Shown here piece after piece: positions 25,692 through 34,666 of a stretch of DNA of 64,000 nucleotides (positions are counted from its first letter, which is position 1; each line of letters starts with the position of its first letter). This DNA is from G038396625 sp038396625 (lineage in GTDB: Bacteria > Bacillota > Clostridia > Peptostreptococcales > Thermotaleaceae). Made by a program: the position numbers and the translations under genes. The notes below the pieces were generated by a model. The model searched no databases, had not been told where the DNA came from, and was given only the letters and a program-made list of their open reading frames with translations. The stretch is from assembly GCA_038396625.1 (NCBI GenBank), contig CP121688.1, positions 2,542,001-2,606,000 of the forward strand, given 5' to 3'.

Positions 25692-26962
25692 CTCATATTA
25701 TTCAAAAACACTTTAAACTGCTTATGCAGAAATGTAAAAATGCATTCCTATACAAAATGCCTGAGAACAATCCCACCTATTTGCCCCAAGCCTTTATTTA
25801 TCAAATTTATTAACCCAGCTTGTGCATAAGCAGTCCACTGACTAGCCTCATTTCAAATCAAGTGAATTTTAGTGACATTACCACTTTTTCGCAAAATGGA
25901 TATGTCATTTTTTCACTTCCATATAAGCATACAATAACTACCACTAGGCATTTTATTTTTACTTATAATTATTACTATATCATGTTTACTTAATTAATCA
26001 ATATGCACATGTGAAGTCTGTATCTGATGTTACTATCAAACTTCTTAAATAGCATTTTCATACTTCCGATTATGTTCATGAAACTACCCCTTAATTATTT
26101 GGTTATTCTTCGAAAGGTATTCGCCGAGTTCTGTGGACTATGCTGACTTCTCACAGTTCGTTGTTACTCGGCAAACCTAGGTAAGAGCGTAATCTTTCTC
26201 TCCATCTATCTGCCACATTTACAACAACTAATTTCAAGTAGTTATTGGACTTTGACTTGTCGTGCAGTCTTATATTTTTCATTTTGCAATATCTTCTTCA
26301 GAGTTTCTGCTCTCCACTTTAGACTAGAGCTACTATCAAAAGATAAAAAATAAGGCTTCCAGCAGTCGGTGATTGTTACCGAAAGTCTGGAAACCTCTGA
26401 TTTAAGCCTTTCTGGATCTCTTTATCCTTTGTGGTTTTATAATAAAGTTTTAGAAACCCCCCCTCAACCCCTCATTCCTTCGTCCCATTTTAAAATAAAG
26501 TCTTTTAATATGACGCTTTAAATTTTCTATTTTCTTCAAACCCTAATAAAAAACTTTATTTCATTTTAAAATAAAGTTTTTCATCAATCATTTTATCTCT
26601 CTTTAATTTTCCATTTTCTTTTCCATTTAAAAATCCATTTTTTCAGTACTTATTTAGGGAAATGCAGGAACTTATCTCATTAGGAATCTATTTGTTTTTT
26701 CCATTTTACCATCCATATAAATCCAATATTTTCAAGGCTCAAGGAAGTTTTCTTAATCACTTAAACCATATCCCTTAATCCTTTTTCACAAAAATAAGGG
26801 TCCAGAATAAAGACTCAAATCCTTATTTTTTCCCCTTAATAATTCTATTTATTTTTTCTATTTTTACTTCCATTTTTTTGTCCCTATATCGAACAAACCC
26901 TTTCATTCCAAGACTTTATTTTAAAAATACAAAGAGTTTATTTTAAATTGTAAGGGTTTGTT
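25692..26962. other. 1.27-kb non-coding region with repeats
   Basis: No credible gene is present. It holds an imperfect hairpin at 26352-26395 (CTTCCAGCAGTCGGT against ACCGAAAGTCTGGAA), at least five copies of AAAATAAAGT or its complement between 26485 and 26950, and copy B of the 200-bp repeat at 26603-26811. The 26105-26250 part has a structured, GC-richer look (AGTTCTGTGGACTATGCTGA) that may be a relic of a mobile element or intron, but I cannot assign it. Confidence 0.5.
26603..26811. repeat. about 200-bp direct repeat, copy B
   Basis: Same-orientation partner of 21095-21300, with shared landmarks TTTTCAGTACTTATTTA, CATCCATATAAATCCA, AAGGAAGTTTTCTTA and CTTAATCCTTTTTCACA. It lies just downstream of the rlmD gene end and closes the antiporter/two-component segment. 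Confidence 0.75.
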
Positions 26963-28327
26963 TTAGTTAGACAATTCTCTTATTAGCAAACAAACCGTCT
27001 CAACGTGCGGCGTATGTGGAAACATATCCATACATTTCACCTTTTCTACTTGATAGCCTGCTTTTTGCATGTCTGCTAAATTTTCTGCCAAGCTTCTTGG
27101 ATTACAAGACACATAAATCATTTCAGGTGCCTTGAAATCTATGATCTTTTTTAAAGCTTTGGGGTGCACGCCTACTCTAGGAGGGTCTAAAATAATAATA
27201 TCTGGTTTTTGCTTAAGTTCGTCTATTTTTTTGAGCACATCTCCAGCAATAAATTTGCAGTTTTTCAGTTCATTCATTACTGCATTTTTATTCGCTGCTT
27301 CAACGGCTTCTTCTATAAGCTCAATTCCGGTTACTTCTTTGGCTTTCTTGGCTACGATTTGTCCAATTGTCCCCGTTCCACAGTACAAATCAAAAACGAC
27401 TTTATTTTCTGCATCTCCCATAAAATCTAGCACCATGGTGTATAGTTTTTCTGCTCCTAATGAATTGGTTTGAAAGAAAGAAAAGGCAGAAATTTTAAAC
27501 TTGAGTCCTAAGATTTCTTCTGTAAAGAAGTCTTGTCCCCACAACACCTCTGTTTTATCACTTACCACGGTATCAGCAATATTATCATTGAAAGTATGCA
27601 GGAAGCCTACCAACCTTCCTTCTAGTTTCAAATTCTTCATGATCTCAACCAATTCCGTCATATCAACCGTTATTTGACTACTTGTTACAAGATTGATCAC
27701 TATTTCTTGAGTCTTTTTTGCTTTTCTGACAACAAGATGTCTTAAATATCCTTCATGACTTTTATTGTTATAAAGAGGTATTCCTTTTTCACGAAAATAA
27801 TGAAGCAAAGTCTTAAGAATCAAATTAAAATCTTCATCCACAATCTTACATTGATCTACCGTTACGACATCATGAAATTTTCCTTTTTTGTGCATTCCCA
27901 GTGTCAGTTCTCCATCCTTTTTTTCATTTCCAAAAGAATATTCCATTTTATTGCGATAGGCAAATTCTTCTGGACTTCCTTCAATGCCCAAGAACTCATA
28001 GTCTTTGATTCCAGCATCATCTAAGAGCTTTTTCACCAAATGTGCTTTCATCTCTAATTGTTTTGAGTAAGGTACTGTTTGATGGGCACATCCTCCGCAT
28101 AATCCAAAATGTTCACAGAATGACGGTGTTTCAATTGGTGCTTGTGTCACGACCTCTAGGAGTTTTCCTTCTGCATAATCTTCTCTATTTTTTTTAATCA
28201 CTACGCGTACGTTTTGATCCGGAATCGTATTTTTTACGTATACTTTTTTTCCTTCATAATATCCGACTCCTTTAGATGGAAATTCTACATCTACTATTTT
28301 TAGCTCTATAATGTCTCTTTTCTTCAT
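26963..28327 (-). CDS. rlmD: 23S rRNA (uracil-5-)-methyltransferase RlmD
   Basis: This 454-residue RumA-type SAM methyltransferase has an N-terminal TRAM domain (about 5-60), the Fe-S ligand pattern CEHFGLCGGCAHQ (around 70-82), and a C-terminal Rossmann methyltransferase with DLYCGTGTIGQIVAKKA, the substrate-binding ILDPPR and the nucleophile Cys in YVSCNPRSLAENL. It makes 5-methyluridine in 23S rRNA. The specific position (1939 or 747) cannot be told by sequence alone in Firmicutes. The start follows AGGAGGATT. A decayed rRNA methyltransferase gene of another type lies immediately upstream. Confidence 0.93.
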   Translation of the reverse strand: MKKRDIIELKIVDVEFPSKGVGYYEGKKVYVKNTIPDQNVRVVIKKNREDYAEGKLLEVVTQAPIETPSFCEHFGLCGGCAHQTVPYSKQLEMKAHLVKKLLDDAGIKDYEFLGIEGSPEEFAYRNKMEYSFGNEKKDGELTLGMHKKGKFHDVVTVDQCKIVDEDFNLILKTLLHYFREKGIPLYNNKSHEGYLRHLVVRKAKKTQEIVINLVTSSQITVDMTELVEIMKNLKLEGRLVGFLHTFNDNIADTVVSDKTEVLWGQDFFTEEILGLKFKISAFSFFQTNSLGAEKLYTMVLDFMGDAENKVVFDLYCGTGTIGQIVAKKAKEVTGIELIEEAVEAANKNAVMNELKNCKFIAGDVLKKIDELKQKPDIIILDPPRVGVHPKALKKIIDFKAPEMIYVSCNPRSLAENLADMQKAGYQVEKVKCMDMFPHTPHVETVCLLIRELSN

Positions 28328-28357
28328 ATAATCCTCCTGTTTTTCTCTATATATTAT

Positions 28358-28913
28358 TTATCTTCCAACCCATCTTAATCCTTTGAGATCATCACTTTTA
28401 AGCATGGTGTTTGCGATTTTACACTATCCGATAGAGTAACCATCTACATTAACTAAATTCCAGCCTTTTTTACCCTCTTTGTGAATGTTTTCTCCTTTTA
28501 AACAAGTCACAATTTCCGCATCATTACTATCCATAAAAACATTATTTTTTACCTCCCCATGACTTAAGCTCAATGCCAATGCATGGGAAGGTTCAAATCT
28601 ATTTTTTTCCCAAAGTCAAAATAATCTTTTAGCAAACCTTCGTCTAACTTCTTTATTGTACTTTTTGGCTTACTTGATTCTCCATCAGTCTTTCTTAGTA
28701 ACACAATATAGTGACCTTCTCCTTTTATTTTATGCGGCCATAGCCAAATGGTATGGAATCTAGGTGAAAGGGACTTTGCTTTAAAAATTCTTTAACGTCT
28801 ATTTTAAGGGTATTGACCCTTAATCTTTGATTTTTTATTTCATTATAACTTTTAATAAAATCATCATATTCTGTTTTCATTAAAGATTTCATTTTATGTA
28901 AATACGCTTGTGG
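28358..28913 (-). pseudogene. rsmF: RsmF-type 16S rRNA m5C methyltransferase, internally deleted
   Basis: The 5' part encodes LPQAYLHKMKSLMKTEYDDF and continues to LRVNTLKIDVKEFLKQSPFH, the N-terminus of RsmF/YebU-type enzymes. It jumps directly to WPHKIKGEGHYIVLLRKTDG, a motif from near residue 290 of the family, so the whole SAM-binding and catalytic-Cys domain is missing. The C-terminal domain continues in two frames (LSHGEVKNNVFMDSNDAEIV, then GWNLVNVDGYSIG), with a frameshift, a TGG-to-TAG change and a final segment KIANTMLKSDDLKGLRW. It is clearly dead. Confidence 0.85.
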
Positions 28914-29023
28914 CAATGAAATTATACGATCCCCTCTGTTGTACAAAACTTTCATCATTACTATTCTTCATTCAATTATGCTATAATATTCACTATATGA
29001 AAATGCCAAAAAGGAGTAGAGCT

Positions 29024-29917
29024 ATGTTTACATTACACCATCTAACAGGAAATACTTATTATATTGATACCCCTACAAATATCGGTCTTTATCAATTAAA
29101 TGAACAGGACTGTATTTTGATTGATACTTGCTTTATGGGTAAGTCTACGGAAAGACTTATTCAGACATTAGAACATCATCAGCTTTGTGTAAAGGCTGTC
29201 TTAACTACCCATGCCCACCTAGATCACTGTGGCAGCAATGCTTGTATCAAGGAAAAATACGAGGCAATAGTTGCAGCACCTCCCCTTGAAAGTACATTCA
29301 TAGAGTATCCAGAATTATCAAGCATCTTGATTTTTCCCTCTGCGCCTTTTTCTGACATGGGTGAATATTTACCAAAAGGAATTTCTGTGGATACGCTATT
29401 AGATAAAGAGGAATTTTTTATTCAAGACGCCACCTTCAACATCTTTCCCTTAAAAGGGCATAGTTTAAATCAGGTAGGTATCGTTACTCCAGATCAATGC
29501 ATCTTTATTGGAGATACTTTTTTAAGCAAAGAGACACTAGATAAAGAGAAAATGATTTACAACTATGATATTCCCCTTGCCATTGATTCAATGAAGTCTC
29601 TGCTAGATACATCTTATAATTTTTACGTTCCTAGTCATGGCATTCCTTTGAAACAAATCGAAGATACCATTCATCATAATCTGAATAGAATCTATGAAAC
29701 CGCTAGGCAATTAAAAACATTGCTATCACAAAAACCCTTAAGTTTAGATCAAATTATGGGTATTCTCATCAGTGAATATGGCATCACAGCACAAACTAGA
29801 CAATACTATATTGCTCAAGCATGTGTCACTTCGTTTCTCTCTTTTCTTGAAAACAAAGGGGAAATAAAGAGATTCTTTCAAAACGGTATCTTAACATTTA
29901 AAACTGTAGAACTTTAA
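29024..29917 (+). CDS. MBL-fold metallo-hydrolase
   Basis: This 297-residue metallo-beta-lactamase-fold protein has the metal-binding HAHLDHCG (about residue 65-72), GHSLNQVGIV with the third-site His and IFIGDTFLS with the bridging Asp, and PSHGIPL with the last His. A C-terminal winged-helix-like domain (about 225-297) suggests the LACTB2/hydroxyacylglutathione hydrolase-like group. ATG 29024 is chosen because AAGGAG lies eight bases upstream. The open frame continues 38 codons further without a site. The substrate is unknown. The gene stands alone on the plus strand and ends in a hairpin shared with the convergent HAD gene. Confidence 0.88.
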   Translation: MFTLHHLTGNTYYIDTPTNIGLYQLNEQDCILIDTCFMGKSTERLIQTLEHHQLCVKAVLTTHAHLDHCGSNACIKEKYEAIVAAPPLESTFIEYPELSSILIFPSAPFSDMGEYLPKGISVDTLLDKEEFFIQDATFNIFPLKGHSLNQVGIVTPDQCIFIGDTFLSKETLDKEKMIYNYDIPLAIDSMKSLLDTSYNFYVPSHGIPLKQIEDTIHHNLNRIYETARQLKTLLSQKPLSLDQIMGILISEYGITAQTRQYYIAQACVTSFLSFLENKGEIKRFFQNGILTFKTVEL

Positions 29918-29940
29918 AGCCGAGTATATACTCGGCTTAT
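29915..29940. terminator. bidirectional terminator between convergent genes
   Basis: AAGCCGAGTAT and ATACTCGGCTT form an 11-bp perfect stem spanning the stop codons of the MBL and HAD genes. The T-runs are short. Confidence 0.55.
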
Positions 29941-30581
29941 GCGATTTCTTCAAATCCTTCGATATATTGATCTGCTAAGGAATAGATATCTTTCTTATAA
30001 GGTATGGAGTTTTCATCAGCAATAGCGATTACCTTCATTCCTGCCCTTTTTGCTGCCAACACGCCTGCATAGGTATCTTCAAACACCAAACAAGATGAAG
30101 GTGTAACGCCTAAATCTTCTGCTACCTTTAGAAAAATATCTGGATAGGGCTTCCCTTTATCCACTTCACATGAAGTACGAATGGCTTTAAAAAATCCCAT
30201 AATATTGTGTTTTTTGATCACATGCTCTGCTAATTCTCTTGAGTTACTCGTTCCTATTCCCAGCTTGATTCCTTGGCTTTTTAAAAAAGTTAGCCATGGC
30301 AGTACCCCTTTTTTCAAAGGAATTCTATTTTGATAATAGTCTTGTGCCATTTTTGTCCATTCTAGCTTTATCTCTTCGATAGACTCTTTTATAGCAAATC
30401 TTTCTTTAAAGTAGTGAGCAGTTTCTGTAAAGCTCATACCTTCAATCTTTTTTTGCAAATCATTGGGTAAGGCAATTCCCCTCTTTCCTAAATAATCAAT
30501 ATCAATTTGCTCCCATATCCACATAGAGTCTACTAATGTTCCATCCAAGTCAAAAATAACCCCTGCAATATTCTTTAACAT
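29937..30581 (-). CDS. HAD-superfamily hydrolase, beta-phosphoglucomutase-like
   Basis: This protein of about 214 residues has the HAD motif I VIFDLDGTLVDS near the N-terminus, a four-helix cap (about 15-80), motif II GIGTSNS, motif III GKPYPDIF, and motif IV VFEDTYAGVLAAKRAGM. The cap and spacing match the subgroup of beta-phosphoglucomutase and sugar-phosphate phosphatases. Motif I has Asp at the second acid position (DLDGT), as expected. ATG 30581 has AGGAG eight bases upstream, better than the ATG seven codons before. The substrate is unknown. Confidence 0.88.
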   Translation of the reverse strand: MLKNIAGVIFDLDGTLVDSMWIWEQIDIDYLGKRGIALPNDLQKKIEGMSFTETAHYFKERFAIKESIEEIKLEWTKMAQDYYQNRIPLKKGVLPWLTFLKSQGIKLGIGTSNSRELAEHVIKKHNIMGFFKAIRTSCEVDKGKPYPDIFLKVAEDLGVTPSSCLVFEDTYAGVLAAKRAGMKVIAIADENSIPYKKDIYSLADQYIEGFEEIA

Positions 30582-30878
30582 TTTTGCACTCCTAACAATC
30601 ATAGTTCTTTTATTGTTTACATTATTCTTAGATTACCATATTTGCTCCTATTCTTCAATCATCAAATAGAAGTGCCTGTGTTTGCATATAAAAAACTCTG
30701 TCCAAGCAGAAATTTTTATTCATGATCTCTTACAACGTCCTAATATTACGACAAACTTAAGCACATTACTATTATTTTTAAAAAATAGGATAGAAAGTAA
30801 GTGATGCTATTTTCCATCCTAGCTACATGTATTCTATTATCCAGTCCAAAAGCTTGCTGAGTTTGTTGTGTTTTTTCA

Positions 30879-31304
30879 TTAATATCCTATATCTTTGAGT
30901 TTTTCTGCTCTTTTGCTGGCTTTGTTTAACAAAGCTTTTTTGTTTACAATCACTCTTTCATGGCTTCCCATCCCAATCACACCAATTTCGTCATAAGCAG
31001 TCATATCAAAGAAAATTTTCTCCCCGTCAAACTGCTTTACTTCTACGTTCACACTTACTGTAGCTCCTAAGCCTGTGGGCTTCTCATGAACAATTTTTAC
31101 CATTTTTCCTACCGTGATAAACCCATCTGGAAGTTCTTCATCTATCGCTTTCACTGCTGCTTCAATCATTAACGCTACTAGGGAAGGTGTTGACAGCAAA
31201 GTTTCTAATTTCCCACTTCCGTAATTTAGTGCTGTATCTTCTTCTCGAATTTTTTTCTGAATAGTTTTAGAGGTCCCTATTTTGATTTTTGGAATTTGTA
31301 ACAT
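30879..31304 (-). CDS. thioesterase family protein (FlK-like hotdog fold)
   Basis: This 141-residue hotdog-fold protein resembles the fluoroacetyl-CoA thioesterase (FlK) family. It has STPSLVALMIEAAVKAIDEE (substrate-tunnel helix), GKMVKIVHEKPTGLGATVSV and the end GMGSHERVIVNKKAL with the conserved H.R. Such proteins hydrolyse acyl-CoA thioesters. The substrate is unknown and fluoroacetate is unlikely. ATG 31304 has AGGAGGG seven bases upstream, whereas the earlier ATG abuts the site. It lies alone between the HAD gene and the cotJ group. The 295 bases downstream to the HAD gene show nothing notable. Confidence 0.85.
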   Translation of the reverse strand: MLQIPKIKIGTSKTIQKKIREEDTALNYGSGKLETLLSTPSLVALMIEAAVKAIDEELPDGFITVGKMVKIVHEKPTGLGATVSVNVEVKQFDGEKIFFDMTAYDEIGVIGMGSHERVIVNKKALLNKASKRAEKLKDIGY

Positions 31305-31523
31305 AATCATCCCTCCTATAAATACGGTTCCTTAATTTATATATACCACTCATTTTACTGATTATTCTTAATTATTTGAATGTTTATGTTTTATTTTTAT
31401 TCCTTTGCTCTTTAAAGCAGCAGATACAAAAGTTTTCCATTCACTCGTACAGTGAGCTTTACAGTGCTAGACGGTGAAAGGGTATTTTTACAATTCAAAA
31501 CCTTTGGCTTTTGTTTTTTATAC

Positions 31524-31553
31524 AAAATAACCAGGACTACTCCTGGTTATTTT
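31524..31553 (-). terminator. terminator of the cotJ operon
   Basis: AAAATAACCAGGA and its complement form a 13-bp perfect stem around CTAC, overlapping the cotJC stop codon. Confidence 0.8.
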
Positions 31554-32124
31554 AATAATACTTTTTATTTCGTCCGTACTCTTCTACATTTCTCAAAGCT
31601 TCACCAAATCTTTGGAAATGGACAACTTCTCTTTCTCTTAAGAATCTTAAGGCATCCTTTAGTAATGGATCATCTGTTAGATGCAGTAAGTTTTCATATA
31701 CTGCTCTTGCCTTTTGTTCAGCCGCAAGATCCTCATGTAGGTCTGCGATCACATCTCCGATAGATTGAATATAAGCTGCAGTCCATGGATTACCTGTAGA
31801 ATCTGCAGGATAAATTGCTTTGTCACGAATTGCATAGTATGCACCCATATCTGCCTCTTTTATCTCTTCTATGGTTGCATCCTTTGTAAGCATATAAATC
31901 ATGGTTTGAATCATTTCAACATGAGCCATCTCTTCTGTGCCGATATCTGTCAATAGTGCTTTTGCCTGATTTGTCGGCATGCTAAATCTTTGGTTTAGGT
32001 ATCTTATAGCAGCTGATAGTTCTCCATCAGGGCCACCCAGCTGCGTCATGAGATATTTTGCCATTCTTGGGTCAGTGCAAGATACTCTTACTGGATATTC
32101 CAAGGTTTTTTCATAGATCCACAT
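31552..32124 (-). CDS. cotJC: spore coat protein CotJC (manganese catalase family)
   Basis: This 190-residue ferritin-like protein belongs to the Mn-catalase family and is the usual CotJC length. It begins MWIYEKTLEYPVRVSCTDPR. Metal-ligand carboxylates and His lie in TDIGTEEMAHVEMIQTMIYM and in HEDLAAEQKARAVYENLLHL. In Bacillus and Clostridium CotJC is in the inner coat and degrades or resists peroxide. AAGGGGGAAG precedes the ATG. It is the last gene of cotJA-cotJB-cotJC, with intergenic spaces of 11 and 18 bases, likely under a mother-cell sporulation sigma factor. Confidence 0.95.
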   Translation of the reverse strand: MWIYEKTLEYPVRVSCTDPRMAKYLMTQLGGPDGELSAAIRYLNQRFSMPTNQAKALLTDIGTEEMAHVEMIQTMIYMLTKDATIEEIKEADMGAYYAIRDKAIYPADSTGNPWTAAYIQSIGDVIADLHEDLAAEQKARAVYENLLHLTDDPLLKDALRFLREREVVHFQRFGEALRNVEEYGRNKKYY

Positions 32125-32142
32125 ATTGTACTACTTCCCCCT

Positions 32143-32400
32143 TTAGTATTCAATTTCCCAAGGCCAAGGATCGTCTATCCATCTCCATGGACACTGACTT
32201 TGTGCATATCCAAAGTTTGTCAGTGGACCATACATACTTTCATATTGACTTTTTAATGTCATTAACTGATATGTGTAGTTGTTATAATCCATGACGGCCT
32301 TTGCATCTGCAGGGTGAGTGTCTAAATATAAATTCAGATCAATGCACGCAAATCCTAATTCCTGAATTTTTTTGAGCATCATTAATCTCTCTTTATGCAT
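32143..32400 (-). CDS. cotJB: spore coat protein CotJB
   Basis: This 85-residue CotJB-family protein has the usual pattern: helical RLMMLKKIQELGFACIDLNL, then YLDTHPADAKAVMDYNNYT, ending in a Trp/Pro-rich tail WRWIDDPWPWEIEY. It assembles in the spore coat with CotJA and CotJC. A GGGGGAAAG site precedes the ATG. Confidence 0.93.
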   Translation of the reverse strand: MHKERLMMLKKIQELGFACIDLNLYLDTHPADAKAVMDYNNYTYQLMTLKSQYESMYGPLTNFGYAQSQCPWRWIDDPWPWEIEY

Positions 32401-32411
32401 ATGCTTTCCCC

Positions 32412-32618
32412 CTAATCTTTGACTACTTCTTCATAATAATATGGCGGCCAAGGTTTGACTAATTCTGGAAACAACGTTCCGATCATTAAAGCTTTATCCA
32501 ACGGATATTTATGATAATACATTTGATAAGGTACATAAGCCTTGGCAAGCATATATCTTAGCTGTTCCAAATCTGTTTGCAAATATGGGTTACAATAAGC
32601 CCAGCGATTATCTATCAA
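32412..32618 (-). CDS. cotJA: spore coat associated protein CotJA
   Basis: This 68-residue protein uses a TTG start behind GGGGGAAGCAAC. The central LAKAYVPYQMYYHKYPLDKA followed by IGTLFPELVKPW is the CotJA signature (AYVP.Q.Y...Y....AL..GTLFPEL). It is the first gene of the cotJ operon and is thought to recruit CotJC to the coat. Confidence 0.9.
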   Translation of the reverse strand: MIDNRWAYCNPYLQTDLEQLRYMLAKAYVPYQMYYHKYPLDKALMIGTLFPELVKPWPPYYYEEVVKD

Positions 32619-32705
32619 AGTTGCTTCCCCCTTTTATATTCAATTAAAACTCTTGCACTACCATACTATTCAAACCACTCTTATTTGGTCACCTAAATTG
32701 GTAGC

Positions 32706-32733
32706 AAAAAAATAGACACCCATGTGCCTATTC
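32706..32733 (-). terminator. terminator of the PrsW gene
   Basis: On the minus strand ATAGGCAC pairs with GTGTCTAT around ATGG and is followed by seven T. It overlaps the end of the gene and separates it from cotJ. Confidence 0.7.
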
Positions 32734-33444
32734 AATTCTATCCCGCTTATTCTCAATATTTTGGTAAAATTCTCTCGATTCTTGTGTATACTCATTTAAT
32801 CTTCTCAGATTAATAATCCATAGATAAATCACAAAAGGAATAAACAATCCCATCAACATCGGAATCCCAGCCATAAGTATGAAATTAAAGATCCCATGGA
32901 GTACTACGGGTACGAACAGAGCTTTGGTTAGATAACGTCTTTTTATATGGGGATTTTGAGAAAACTTAGATAAGGATAAATAATATCCCATCGTCACCCC
33001 AAACAGCATATGGGCAGGTACAGACAAAATGCCTCTATATAATCCTACATAAGGATTTGCAGCAAACCGAAAAACTACATACATAACATTTTCTATGGTG
33101 GCAAACCCTAAAGCAGAAAAAACAGCATAAACAATACCATCTAATTTTTCATCAAAAGCCTCATGACGATAGACCGTTCTGAGAACAACGCTCCTTTTGA
33201 AAAACTCTTCTGTCAAACCAGCAACAATAAAAGCTGTATAAGCCGCCCCTAAAACACCTCCAAATATATTAAAAGATAATAAGATTTTTTCTACAAAAGC
33301 CGTTGGAATAACAGCTAAAGCACCTAAGACAAACACCTTTACCAACAGTCCTACTGGCTCACGGTCATACCGGTCAGTAAGATAAATGGTCAACGCTAAA
33401 GCCAATCCTGGTGCAATGGCAATCACAAATAATCTACTGGTCAT
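32728..33444 (-). CDS. prsW: PrsW family intramembrane metalloprotease
   Basis: This protein of about 238 residues has seven or so hydrophobic segments. It carries the PrsW active-site motifs GLTEEFFKRSVVL (EE..K), FSALGFATIENVMYV (F...E) and MLFGVTMGYY / HGIFNFILM with His. In Bacillus PrsW starts the cleavage of the anti-sigma factor RsiW under envelope stress. In clostridia its relatives include proteases linked to germination or antimicrobial resistance. ATG 33444 has AAAGGATG upstream. Its place next to cotJ suggests, but does not prove, a sporulation context. Confidence 0.88.
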   Translation of the reverse strand: MTSRLFVIAIAPGLALALTIYLTDRYDREPVGLLVKVFVLGALAVIPTAFVEKILLSFNIFGGVLGAAYTAFIVAGLTEEFFKRSVVLRTVYRHEAFDEKLDGIVYAVFSALGFATIENVMYVVFRFAANPYVGLYRGILSVPAHMLFGVTMGYYLSLSKFSQNPHIKRRYLTKALFVPVVLHGIFNFILMAGIPMLMGLFIPFVIYLWIINLRRLNEYTQESREFYQNIENKRDRIE

Positions 33445-33617
33445 ATTATACATCCTTTCATCTCGTAGGTAACCTTAGTATTTGTATGTAAACAAGATTT
33501 TAGCTAGGATAATACTACCAGTTATGTCATGATTTTTATATTTGAAAAACTTATGTGCTTTATATATCTTTCCCATCTTCCTTTTAATTCTTAGCAAAAT
33601 CATAAAAAACTGCATTA

Positions 33618-34181
33618 CTATGCTTTATTGTCACAGCGTATTTTTTCCCATTCTTTTTTTAATATGGCCATTCTAATCGTATCTGTAAATTTTCCTTGAA
33701 TATAAAAATCCTCTTTCAATATACCCTCTGTCTTAAAACCACATTTTTCATAACATCGAATAGCTCTTTTATTATAATCTCTTACTTCTAATTCTATCTT
33801 ATTAAGCCCCAGTCGATCGAATCCATAGGTTAGTAATAAGTTAATGGCTTCTGTACCATAGCCTTGATTATGATTTTGAGGACTGCCTACAATGATTCCC
33901 ATAAGTGCTTTGCGATTTTTCCAATCTATACGTACCAAATCTATTTGTCCTATGTATTTTTCTGTATCTTTATGAGCAATAACAAATCCGTAGGCCTCTA
34001 TGGTTTCTGATTCCAACATACTATTTAAAAACTTTTCTGTTTTATTCTTTGTATGTGGAAACATAAAGATATTTGAAAGCATATCCGTAATATCAGGATT
34101 ATTTACCCATGCCTGTATATGTGGCAAATCTTCTTCCTTATATTCTCTTAGAATGATTCTTTCTCCATAAATTCTAGGCAT
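33618..34181 (-). CDS. GNAT family N-acetyltransferase (RimJ/RimL type)
   Basis: This 187-residue protein begins MPRIYGERIILREYKEEDLP. The acetyl-CoA-binding loop GSPQNHNQGYGTEAINLLLTY is in the conserved Q..GYGTEA form. The C-terminal NKIELEVRDYNKRAIRCYEKCGFKTEG is typical of ribosomal-protein or antibiotic acetyltransferases of the RimJ/RimL class. The substrate is unknown. AGGGAGG precedes the ATG. It lies 15 bases upstream-to-downstream from the YbaK gene on the same strand, probably in one transcript. Confidence 0.88.
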   Translation of the reverse strand: MPRIYGERIILREYKEEDLPHIQAWVNNPDITDMLSNIFMFPHTKNKTEKFLNSMLESETIEAYGFVIAHKDTEKYIGQIDLVRIDWKNRKALMGIIVGSPQNHNQGYGTEAINLLLTYGFDRLGLNKIELEVRDYNKRAIRCYEKCGFKTEGILKEDFYIQGKFTDTIRMAILKKEWEKIRCDNKA

Positions 34182-34195
34182 TTTATTTCCTCCCT

Positions 34196-34666
34196 TTAGA
34201 ATTTTGTGAAATCAACCAATTCTCCTTTTGTAACCATCAACAACTCTTCCACAGTCACAGGCACTGCAGTATTGGCAGTCCCTGCAGCTGCATAAACCAC
34301 ATCAAATCTCTCCATACTTTTATCAATAAATATTTTGATTGGATTCTTTAATGCAAAGGGACATACCCCACCGGGTTGAAAGCCTGTGATCTCTTCACAT
34401 TGCTCATAGTTAGCAATTTTAGGTTTTTCACCGACGGTTTTCTTAAATTTTGATGAATTTACCTTTACATCTCCACTTGTAACAACCAAAACAGGACCTT
34501 TTTCTGTTACAAATAAAATAGATTTGGCAATCTGGCCTACCTCTACGCCTAATTGATCGGCAGCCATCTGTGCAGTCTTTGTACTGCCTTCTTCAAACTC
34601 GATTATTTCTAATTCTATAGGTAGTGTTTGCATATATTCCTTTACTTTTGTTAATGTGCTTCCCAT
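34196..34666 (-). CDS. YbaK/ProXp-type aminoacyl-tRNA deacylase
   Basis: This 156-residue protein of the YbaK/EbsC family clears mischarged tRNA (typically Cys-tRNA(Pro) or Ala-tRNA(Pro)). The conserved KSILF (Lys of the active site), VVTSGDVKVNSSKF and FQPGGVCPFA / AGTANTAVPVT loops are all present. ATG 34666 has GAGGGA eight bases upstream; the longer frame adds seven residues without a site. Confidence 0.88.
   Translation of the reverse strand: MGSTLTKVKEYMQTLPIELEIIEFEEGSTKTAQMAADQLGVEVGQIAKSILFVTEKGPVLVVTSGDVKVNSSKFKKTVGEKPKIANYEQCEEITGFQPGGVCPFALKNPIKIFIDKSMERFDVVYAAAGTANTAVPVTVEELLMVTKGELVDFTKF

Noticed and set aside
26352..26395. Hairpin considered as a T-box or intrinsic terminator
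   Set aside because: No T-box core sequence (TGGN with flanking conserved purines) and no T-run or downstream biosynthetic gene in the right orientation.
31452..31763. Plus-strand open frame across the cotJ terminator
   Set aside because: It runs through a perfect terminator hairpin and antisense to cotJC, and has no family resemblance.
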